Assembly: GCA_035610835.1 (NCBI GenBank)
Contig: CM069448.1
Location: 14,446,462 to 14,510,461, forward strand
Origin: Ophiura sarsii
Taxonomy: Eukaryota; Echinodermata; Ophiuroidea; Amphilepidida; Ophiuridae
Length of the DNA stretch: 64,000 nt
Direction of reading: 5' to 3'
Positions within the stretch are counted from its first letter, which is position 1. The number at the start of each line of letters is the position of its first letter. A model generated the notes under the pieces. The model was not told the DNA's origin. It was given only the letters and a program-made list of their open reading frames with translations, and made no database searches. The position numbers and the translations under genes are program-made. Of the stretch, positions 35,901 through 47,900 are shown in pieces.

Positions 35901-38900
35901 TATTAGATCTTCTCTGTAGAATAACAAAAAATGTATATCAATAATCGACACAATTGTTTGAAATATGTTCAACTGGACGACGTATTATGTCCAATCACGA
36001 AATCTGTTAGTGTGACCTGATGACTTTCGAAACCAAGTAATGTCATTCAGTTGGTATAAAGAATTGGTTTGAAGGACTCACTATATGGTAAGTGTGCATG
36101 TGGAAAAATAGAAGATCTGGAATACTATAATCGTTCAAATGAATTGATCTTAGGCCTAATGTTAACAGGCTAGAATAGATCATAACGATCTCATGGATTT
36201 CGGCGTTGCACCAGTCATAACCTGATTTGTTCACCTATTGTTTACTTACATCCTTTTTGGACACATATACTTACTTAAGTTGCCACCAACGTTTCATCCA
36301 TTCATCCTGATTTATTTTACCAGCAAATACATCCCATCTCCATTGTTCTAATGCCAAGCTGAATGGAAGGGTACCGATGGTATCTAATGACATCTTTAGA
36401 AGGAAATTGATATCCGTCTCTGTACATACACCAAGGAAACGATATTTTAGATATGACCACAAATCGTAAAATCTGTATAGCATAGCATTAATACAACTCT
36501 GATGAATATGACTAATGTGAGAGTCTATCACTTATATTGAATATCGATTAAGCTTCAGAGTGACACCATTTAACTTGAAGGTTACTCTATCACTCGGTTC
36601 AACGATAGAAAATGTCTGGAGAGTAATGTATGCTATGATCTAGGTCTACTTCGGGCACGTTTTAAGAAAGCAAAGTCGTTCACTCGTAGTTGTATGTATA
36701 CACATGTTCATATTTATCATTGGTAAATTAGTTTCATATGGACTTAGAATGATCACGGTACCCAATAGTACTATACTGACCACGTGTTTTAATCACCAAC
36801 ATGATGGGATGCTGGTGCATTGGAAATCTATAATTATCTACATGTACATGTATATAGCCTCAATTGGCGGTTTTGACGGTTACGTTAGTCTTCATTCTCA
36901 ATAGTTGCTATCGTGCCTTTGACTTTTGTTTACCAATGTTATTCTCTCTAACCTATTTTACTACTACTAAAGGTGCTTTAATCTATTTGTAGGAAATCAT
37001 ACCGTCGTCCTCCAGGTTATCAGATAGAAGTCCAACGTCGTACAAGTGCTTCGGTGTTGCTACTGAGAGTGTCATAACCTCTCCAACGGCTTCGTGAAAG
37101 GCTATATTGGCGCCTCCGCGGAATGATATCGGAAGATCTTTGTATTGTAAATAGTACTGTATATGTCCCATCTCGTGGTGAATTGTCAGTAGATCATCCA
37201 TTTTAACCACTGTGCACATTTTGATTCTGCAATATGAATAACCATGTGGATCAAGTCATAATAATATAATGTCGTTTGCTGCAATATGAATAACCATGTG
37301 GATCAAATCGTAATAATATAATGTCGTCTGCAATATGAAAGACCATGTTGATCAAGTCATACAAATATAATGTCGTCAGCAATATGAATAACCATGTAGA
37401 TCAAGTCATAATGATATAATGGTTGATAAAAGATATGCTACGTTGCATCTCATTGTAGGTGAAAATAAAATACTACGATGTAGTCAAGTGTTCTTGTTGA
37501 GTTGCGCAATTGTTTATTATACAGGGTGTATCAGAAAGAACTGTACCGTGTTTCTAAAATACATCAAAAAAAGAAAAAAGATTGTTGTTTTAAATGAAAA
37601 CACCTGCAATATAAAGGTGGACATGTTTTCTACATTATATGTTAATTTCATTGAGATATAACTTTTTGTTCTCATGTGGCAAGACTTAATTGAAACTCGA
37701 TGAAAAACGTGTTTTTCAAGCCATGTGCCAATCTGATTAACGCATGGTTTGGGATAGGGTTAGGATAAGGTAGGTTAGGGTTAGGTTAGGGTTAGGGTTA
37801 GGTTAGGTTAGGTTAGGGTTAGGTTAGGGTTAGGTTAGGGTTAGGGTAAGATTAGGGTTAGGTTAGAGTTAGGGTAAGGTTAGGGTTAGGTTTTAGAAAT
37901 TGTTGGCTTTTTTTACCCAAAAATAAATTTCTTAGCTTGTCCCAAATAAATTTGGTCAAAAAGGTGATTTTTTTTTGATATTCTCAAAAAAACAACATAT
38001 CAAAATGGATGCCAAAATGGATTCTCGGATCCAAATCCCTTCAAAAAATACATGCATTTAATTAATAGTTTAATAGTTTGATAATTACAGCATTCAAACA
38101 AATTCTAAAAGTGACTTCCTTGAGTCCCCCTTTAGTTTTAAGTCTATACCTAAAGCAGACGACGCTGGACATAGGCGTATTCACGAGTATTCAGGTTAAA
38201 ATATGCGAACGAGGTTACCTGATCAAGTGAATGGGACGACCGCTTAACAACGGTTTAAATTTAAAAAATAGCATTTACAATTGGGATGATTAGCCATCCC
38301 GAACGGTTTTGGATTGGAAAATTTTTCTTCTAACCTATGATGAATTTTATGGGGTCATATGATCAAAATCCATTGTTACATTGAAACCAACGGAAATTCA
38401 AAATTAACGGCCGTTCGTAGCCACCGTCGTCTGCCTAAAGCAGACGACAAACAGCGCCACCAAAAATATGCCTATCACCAAAATTAAACTTACAAGTAGC
38501 TTCAGATCGGCAAGTTGAGTCGCACACCCCTGCTATAATTTCACACCTTCACTTTGAGCACATGCTTTGAGCCTGAGGTATTAGTACAGGTACAAAGTGA
38601 CGTAAATCCTATACAAAAAAGCTCTCGTTAATGGCCCAACCTGAAATTATTATTTAAAAATGATTATCAAAGTGACTACCTGAAGTCTTTGCGATTAGAG
38701 AAGTCCCATGCGGTTGGATGACATACTACCTCCCTGCCATCGGTCGGGTAGACTATCATTGATTCGTCCCAGAATTCCTGAGTTCCCGCAATGAGTCCAC
38801 AAGATGTGAAGAATTCATCAGACATGTTGAACATTTTCTGTGCTGTGTAATTCTGTAGGAATTTAGAATGTAGTGTTTAACTATTGAATCGATCGGTCCG

Positions 38901-41900
38901 GTAACACGTATAGAAATAATGGAAACAGAGTTTATCGATAATGGACTTCATAGCTATTATTGATTATACTTTATCTGGAGATATTGGGGTTTTAGAACTA
39001 ATTCGGGTATGTTTCATACCACAAGGCTTGGGCTTCCCGGGGGAGGCTTTTTTGTTGTTGAAATTCTATCGTAATCTCATGATTAATTCCTTAATAGGCC
39101 TATGCCACCTAAGTTAATGTAAAATATCAGACCGCACAACTGCATGAAATGTTATCATGTATTATATGTACCTGTCTTATCATTTCATCGGTTACGTCGA
39201 TATTCGGCTTATCTGGATACGGTACGACCAGGTCATAAATTTGACCCCAGAAACGTCCCCACATATCACCTAGAAATACCAGAGAAATGTTTTATCGGAA
39301 ATTTGTTATGCATCATAGATAAATCAGGTTTTGTGAATTACAGACTCATTTCTGGGCTGTATACTCTCGTACTTAACGCGGTTTTAGCCGGAAACCGTCG
39401 CTAACTAAACTCGTGTTTATTAGTTAATCGCAAGGTTATCTTTTATCGTCCTCAGAAATGTCGTTGAATATTCAAAGGGGTTATATTGTAGAAATGAATG
39501 GAATGCATCAAATGCTGCGAAGGAAAATCATGACGTACACTTGGTGCACATTTTTAGTTAAAGGAGGTGTCCCGCAAGCATAAAAGTGTGCATTATATGT
39601 TAGAAAAATAACTATCAACCCCAACTTTTGTAATTATATAGAACAAAACTCCACACTTATGACAAAAACAAATAAAAACCGCAATCTCTCAACATGCACT
39701 TTTTAAAATTCGCGGCAATCGAAAGTCCCAGTGTCGATGATGTCATAGTTATACAATGCACATGCGCAAATTTGAGCACCGATACCCATGACGTCATCGA
39801 CACCGGGACTTTCGATCGCCGCGAATTTTAAAAATTGCATGTTAAGTGATGGCAGTTTTTATTCATTTTTGTGACTAGTATGGTGTTTTGTTCTATATAA
39901 TTACGTAATTTCGGCTCGATAATTATTTTTCTAACAAATAATGCTCAATGTTGTGCTTGCAGGACCCTTTCTTTAAACGCAAGTGAAACTGTCCCCATAA
40001 CCATGTTTAAGTTAGACACTTTTCAGCGAGTTAGACGCGTTTTTAAACGAAAACACATTTTCGAGAATTGCGTGTATGGCCCTGTCACACCTATCGTAAC
40101 GGCGATCAGGTCAGCGATTACACTGCGCTGAAAAAGTATCAAAAAAGGAGAGCGGAAAACTGTCTGAATATTGTCATTGATGACACAGTGGGCACTGGCT
40201 AGGACGGGAGAGGGTCCCTATGGTCACCCTGAGTGCCGGTTCACCACGTTTGTACATGCACAAAACAAGCGCGGAGGTTCGGCATTCTGACCAATGCTGT
40301 AATTACTCAGTAGTGTCGCTGTGGCAGCGCAAAGCGAGCGACCCGTTGAGCAAAGATGCACTGCATGCTACTTGAAATCACAGCAGCTACTTGAGATAGC
40401 AGCAGCTACTTGAGATCGCATCAAGAACTCAATTTCGTTCTCCGCTTAAATACGTACGAGAATACGGTCCTTTATATTGAAGATATTGATTTTAAACATT
40501 GCCTTCGGACACTTACGTTAAGAGAAACGCAAAGAGAAGATGTGTGTGCTAATGCCTCGGAGCATACGAGAGGTAAATCATAGATTTATTCACAAAAGTG
40601 AAACCAAAAATCGCAAAGAATTTAACATAATTTTGTGTAAAACAGAATCAATCTGATTACAACATAACCAATTTAACATAATTTGTCAACGTATAATTAT
40701 TTGAACTCAAAGTTCGCATAGAGAATCAATCGGTTTGTGATTCGACTGGAGACTGCAGAGGGCAAGTCCCCTACTCCGGCGCCGCTGGCAGTCACGGAGG
40801 CAATCACCTTCAAAATAATATCGCAAATCATATTGTCATATCATGACCGATCGAGTGACCTTACATGGGGACTGCAGAGAGACAAGCCCCCTACTCCTAA
40901 GGACGCAAGCACGAAAGGGGGGAATCACTAAAAATGTATTGATTTAAGCTGATCAATTTAATTTTGTAATTACTGTACATGAAATAATATGACGTGATTT
41001 ATATAAATACAAGACACAAAAACCTGTAATCTGTGAACCGTACATGTACATATTTTTGTATTTATAAATATAATAGCATTTTTAATCCAAAAGACGCATG
41101 ACGCAATTCAGTATCACTTGTACTGACTAATAATTTGGTCAACATTTTTAGAAACGAAAAAGAACAATGCCAAAACACAAAAAATAATAATGCAAACCTG
41201 AAAACATGCAACGAGAATGCCACCAAATGGGCGTGGTGGGTGGGAACATTTTGGATCAAGAACAACATAGAGAATATACCTCGTCGTAGAAAAACCCGGA
41301 GGATTGTGATACACAAAAAGGTGACCGGGCCGAACCCAGGCGCGCGGGGAGGGTTCCGATGAATGTAACAGCTGACCTATTGTCGCGATCTAGCCAAGTG
41401 GAAAACCCGCGCGAGCCAGGAATTAACAACTGGCAACTTAGTGCCGTTGGCAATTTCAATTAGTTTTGATTTCACCTCAACAAATTGGTATTAACTCGGC
41501 CAAAATACATTAACTGGCCAAAAGGGTTTTTAAGGTTGGAATAAAGTGTACTTTTGTTCTAAGGTATGCATTAACTACACGGTAAAATAAGGTGTCCTTT
41601 ACTAATCAAATGAATCGTTTTATTCCGTCAAAGACCTGAAATATGCGTTTGTCCTAATACACTCTTTCCAATGGTAGTTATGTTCATCAAAGTGACTATA
41701 CCGTACATACTACAATACTTACCTAACACATTTGCCGGTAAGTTTCCCTTAAGGTCTATTTCGTTAGAATAATGTTTACTCAACTTTCTTCTAACGTAAG
41801 CGTGAAGTTGTTTGTATATGGGTAAAATCTCCTCGTAAAGTGCATAGGCGTCTTCTTCTATATTCGTCCCTTCATAGTTGGCTCGCCAGTAGGCGCCCAT

Positions 41901-44900
41901 GTCAGAATGACCTGTTAGCATAATGATTAAAATCATTAGAAGATAGATTTCGAACGACAAAGTGCTTTCGTAAGAGTCTTGATGAATTCAACTGGATGAA
42001 AACATCAAATCAGGAAAAGTGATTGAGTAGGCACTTTATTTCAGTATTATTCAACTACACATAGCTAGGTGTATTTGATTGGGTACCGGTGGCGTATTAA
42101 TTTACCGTAAACAACACTTTGAATAGGGAGACACCTATACACTGTACACTGCATGTAATATATACTAACCAGTGTCTATCATACATGTACATGTATACTG
42201 CGCAACACTGGACTATGACTCCAGGGGGACCATGGCTTCATTCACACCGGCATTCATAATAAAAAGGGATACATCTGGCCCGATCGTTTTGATAGAGAGA
42301 TGGGCACCTGGTGTTGTGAATTTTGGACCGATATTATGGTGCAGGACCATAAACGGAATAAAGCTGTCTAAAACAAACATTGCGCGTTATTCCGTAAATA
42401 GCATTAAAAGCTAGTAGGATATCCAGTTTGATTTATTCTGTTTTGCAAATATCATTTCTACGGTGTCAAAATCCTTAACATTCTTAATTTAAATGATCCA
42501 GGACCATATAACCGGACCAGAATCTCATACTAGCCGGGCACACCGCTCCCGTGATCGTCGTAGAATCTGCCGCCATTTTATTAATCTGTATCTGGGTAAT
42601 ATAAAAAATCTAGTTTAAAGGCGTCACATGACCTTTTAAAAACAAGACACTTAGTTTACATCTGTTATTGTTTGTTTAAATAAATCATGACCATCGATTT
42701 TGCTTTAGTTGGAGGTAAATGATCAATAATTCTTTAAGTCAAGATACACGTTATAAGACAACAATACTTACCATTTGCTTTAGCGACCTCATTAGCCAAT
42801 TCTACGTATCGAATATAATGTGGTTTGTTTGCTACACCAACCTCATCTCTGAAGCCTTTCCAGGCCCATTTCAACTCTTCGAAATTTGTAGAATCTGCCA
42901 TAATAGCGCTTAAACCTGTTGGTAGAATTTTAATAGATAGTAATGTTATTAACTTATGGAATGTCTTGACGATGACGAAGGTATATGAATATATAAGTCA
43001 AATATACTGGAACGATTGTATGTTCCAGTATCGAATAGGCTAATACTCGAACATTTTATATGTGCCAGTATCGTGCGATACTGAAACACTTTGCACCAAT
43101 ATCGAAGAATACTTATTGGACGATACTACATTTCAGTATCCACGACCTAAAGTACACTTCCTCGGACGGTTTATTGTACAAATGAAGTGTCAAATCATGT
43201 GACAGATCTTAGCCCACACATCCTAAATGTCTGGTGTAGGTCTATCATGATATTTGTGGCGGTAACCCGTATGGACTATAAAGGGCTTCCTTCATCTAAT
43301 ACCATGTTCGTGTGGACTATAGAGGGCACCCTTCAACTCAGTGCGTGGTCATGCGACTGTCAGTATTCACGTGGTTTTGGTGTAGGCCTAGAAATACGAG
43401 CGTTTCCTGTTAATCATAACCTGACATGGACGAACTACCCTCGTAGGCCTAAAAACACGAGTGCTTCCTAATAATCGTGACCTGACATGGACAAATTACC
43501 CCAAAGGTAATTCCTATGCCGGACAATGCCGAGCTACCACATTCTATAACGTTATTTTAGTGGTTTCAGACACCTACCCCCATCTAATGTATAGCACTCA
43601 TTAGGGTTGTCATCCCGGCATACTTTAGTAGTACTGTAAATATCCAGCATCGTTGAGACAACCTGATTATACTGTAAATACAAAGAAAGTGGTAAAGATG
43701 ACACATTTGTAAATTTCGTACCAGTATTTCTATTCCAAAATGATTAAAAATAATGTGTACCAGTCTGCTCCGGAAAGGGGACGCGTTCGGCTTGAGGGCA
43801 TGCTATTTATTGACGCACTGCCGTCAATTTTTACACATGCGATTCATCGAATAACGGGAGTCTGTCTTCCGCTGGGTGACGAATAAGTTTAATATTTCAA
43901 TAGAGGTAACGGCCTCCCGTCATAGATTGAAATAAAATCATATTTGCCGATTTCCAACCATAAAATAAGTCTCTTATCTCTCTGAGAAAATGTTAAAAAA
44001 ATCATCACCATATAATACTGCAAGGCTTACATTTAATGTAAACATTATCACACTTAACCTACAAATTAATTAATACGGTGCAAAGTCGCCTAGAAAATGG
44101 TAGTCTCATCGCGGTATATAGGCTCACAAATGTGTAATTTTTACATGTATTGCGAGATGTTGGGGTCAAGGGTGAGATAAAATCATCGGAGTAGCTGCCG
44201 CGAGGAATTCTGTTAGCTAGGCTGCCCTTAATTTGTTTAGATGTTAATCTGTATGCAAATATTTAGGGTTGAATATCGAAAATGCAATTATTGCACAACT
44301 TCACGGGTATACGTTACAACGGTGACGCACACCAGTCAATTTGTACCACCAGTCAAAAGTGCCCTCAAGTGAAACGGGCTCCCGTTCCGGAGCTGACTGG
44401 TACAGTGGGCATTTGTTTAAGTAATATAAACAACGCAGCACATGATTGGTAGTGATTAGCTCCTGCTGCACACGTTAGAAACTGTCTGAGCGGTTCGGGA
44501 ATTTCTAGATGATTTTCTCCAGAAGCACAAATTCATCGAACACATGATGAAGTTTATACTACCCTTCATCTCGGTTATGTTATTAGGACATCTTGTTTCT
44601 GATTTGTATTTTAATCCATCTCTAATGGAAATACTTTGATGGCAGAAACAACATCACCATCAAGTCCTGCATGTCAGTTATAGGTACCAAATTACTAACT
44701 TCTTTACGATCGCCTTAAAAAAAACCAGCATGATTTGTAGAGTTGATTAATAAAGATCGGGTTGTTTAGATCTCAGATTACGTATGTCTTGTTTCTCATG
44801 AATACGGACAAATCAATGCACTGGCGACTGATGTTGATATGTGCACAATACAATTCACTTAGTTGAATACAAGCTCGTGATATTGTCAAACCGACATCAG

Positions 44901-47900
44901 TATGCAGGCAAGTGTTGCTAATTTCTCTCTAAACATGTCATTAATCATGTTTATTGGCTCACATTCATTAAATGATTATTTCCTACCTCTTCAATCTTGG
45001 ACTCCTCATCCAATGCAGCCGAGCCAATGTCTTTGATAAATTTAAACTGCCTTTTGATGTCTTCTGGAAAATCAGTTTCATCAAAAAGTGACGCGTTGTC
45101 GTAGGCTAGTTTAGTAAATTTTGCGGATGCCAAACTGCCCTCAATCTAAAGCAACAGAATTAAAGTATACCCTTGTAAGTTGGCTAACAGGAAAAGATTT
45201 GTAAAAATGACAAGACTTATTCAGGGGAGAGCAGGGAATTGGTTGACTAAGGCATAAATACTGTCTCTCCAGTATTTATGACTAAGGCGTCAACAATCTT
45301 GGAAACAAATATAAGCACAAGTAGGGAACTGTTGCAAGAGGATTTCTCAAATAAATGGAAAATGTTTAAAAAGAAAGATATTTCAACTTGACGTATGGAA
45401 TGAATAAATAAATAAATAGATAAATCAGATAACATTTTAGTTTGGGAATAAGGCGACATTCCTTTATTTAAATTTTCGCCTTAACGTCACCTTTTCCTCG
45501 CCTAAACGTCGTTTAAAAAAGGACGGAATAAACGTTATTGTTCTCTTTCGCCTTAACGTCACATAGGTGTATAAATTAATACACTCGTCCAAAGAAGTTC
45601 CTTGCCACTTAGTAAAGTCCAAATATTTCAAATTAATATTTAATAGAATATAAACTCCGCACAAAAAGAAATTAACCACTTTTTTCGAGACACCCTGTGT
45701 TTTATTTCTAGGAGCCTGAATAAATCTAAAATATGGAGAGAAAAAAAACCGAAATTTTCTTCTGCACATTTTGAAACCTCATTTGTTACAATTGGAACAA
45801 ATATTGACAAAGCAGTCTTCATTTGAATACAAAATGATGCAGTTTCCATTTTTGCACTTAACCCTATAATACCCATTGAATAAAGAATGAGTTACGCAAA
45901 TGATAAGGATGGAAACTGCATCATTTTGTATTGCTTCATCCATAATTGTGCTATTGTGACAAATGAGGTGTCAAAATGTGCGGGAGAATATTCCGGTTCT
46001 TTTGATTAAACAAAGCCCACGAGCAAAACAAACCTTGCTTATCATCCTTATGCGTATGTGAACTTATTCTTTATTTCATGGGTGTAGGGTTAAGTGCAAC
46101 AATGGAAACTGCATCATTTTGTATTCAGATGGAGACTGCTTCATCAATGTTGGTACTATTGTAAAAAATGAGGTTTCAAAATGTGCGGAAGAAAATTCCG
46201 GTTCTTTTCAATATTTTGGATTTATTTAGGTTCCTAGAAATAAAACACAGGGTGTCTCGAAAAAAGTGGTTAGTTTCTTTTTGTGAGGTGTTTATATAAT
46301 TGTATATCAAAATAAGCAGAAAGTAATCTTCTAACAGCTTAAGGGGGAACTTAAGGAAGTTTTTGATTTGATTTTTTGAATTTTGTGAGTGCTGTAATTG
46401 TTGAACTATTAATTAAATGCCCATAAAAGTATACATTTTTGGAAAGGAAATGGATCAGAGAATCCAAATTTGGCGTCAATTTTGACCCAAAAAGTAGATT
46501 TTTTGAGAAAATCACAAAATTCACTTTTTTGACCCAATTTTGTTTGAACAAAGCTAACAAAATTAATTTTGAGTAAAAAATGGCCACATCACTTTATAAT
46601 GATGTTAAGACACTAATGGAGGGACGATTTTTTTTTTAAAACCTGATCTAATATTTTTGAAAATTTTGACCAAAAAGTGCCAAAAAAACGTGAAAAATTG
46701 ATTTTGATTTTTGTTTTACACTTTTTTGTCGAAATGTCAAAAAATATTGGATTAGGTTTAAAAAAAAATTCGTCCCTTCATTAGTGTCTTAACATCATCA
46801 TCAAGTGATTTGGGCATTTTTAACTCAAAATTATGTTTGTTAGCTTTGTTCAAAAAAATTGGGTCAAAAAAGTGTTTTTTTTGTGATTTTCTCAAGAAAT
46901 CAACATTTTTGGTCAAAATTGATGCCAAATTTGGATTCTCTGATCCATTTCCTTTCCAAAAAGGTATACTTTTATATACATTCGAGTCATGGTTCAATAA
47001 TTACAGCACTAACAAAATTCAACAAACAACTTCTTTAAGTCCCCCCTTAACATGGAATTTAGACATGGCAGATCCCATTCACTTGACAATGGCAAGGTCT
47101 GTGGAAGAAGATTGCAAACAAATTGGATAATCCCTCCATTCAAATGTTAATGTGAATGATTGAACACAATATGAACCTTGCCATTGCTTAATGAATGTGC
47201 TCAGCCATGCATGAATGCGTACATCTTAATTTCATACAGACATGATAGAGAATTGTTGTCTGCTTATTTTGACATGCAATTGTTTAATTTATATTAAATA
47301 TTTATGTGAAATATTTGAACTTCAATATTTTAACTTCAATGAGTGGCAAGGAACTTCTTTGGACGAGTGTAGATAAATAAATGAATAGATATAAGCTAAA
47401 CCATTTGGAACGGTAGTTGCTACTCAGAGTTTCACGCTCGTGCGATCATCAGACAACTCGACTCACCAGTGGTCTGATGATCGCACAAGCGTGAAACTTT
47501 GAGTAGCAACTACCGTTCCAAATGGTTTAACTTATATATCGCTCTGCATCGCATTGAGCACTTTGCAAGGACGATTGCTTCTTTACCAGTAAATGAATAG
47601 ATAAATAAATAAATATTCAGAGGTATAGACCTTCCGGAATATTATCGCTACTCTGAGTTTCATGGACAATCCCATACGGTCATTTTGTCCAATCGTCAGG
47701 CGAAAAGATGTCTCTCTGATCGTAGGCTTTTGACACATTTAAAATGAGAATACACAATCAATGGTGTTAAAACTAGCGATCAGAGCAACATTATATTCCA
47801 AAGGAGATCTATACACATTAAGATATCAAAAGATAATCAAAAAGTGCTCAACTGATAAATCAGGAGCGTAATATGTATTGACAACCGTTTCTGGTTAGAC

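Larger units (their letters stand above)
45582..47369. mobile_element. Mariner-like MITE, copy B, carrying two nested MITEs
   Basis: Ends CACTCGTCCAAAGAAGTTCC and its inverse, with TA on both sides (45580-81, 47370-71). Outside the two inserts the sequence follows copy A (22852-23284) closely in reverse orientation. It lies in ACE intron 1. Confidence 0.88.
47393..47532. repeat. Inverted repeat, each arm with a hammerhead-like motif
   Basis: GCTAAACCATTTGGAACGG through GATCATCAGAC returns as its reverse complement after a loop near ACTCACCAGT; arms are about 60 bp with few differences. See the two ncRNA entries. Confidence 0.88.

Noticed and set aside
37745..37892. True chromosome end
   Set aside because: Unique exons of one gene lie on both sides, so the telomere-like repeat is interstitial.
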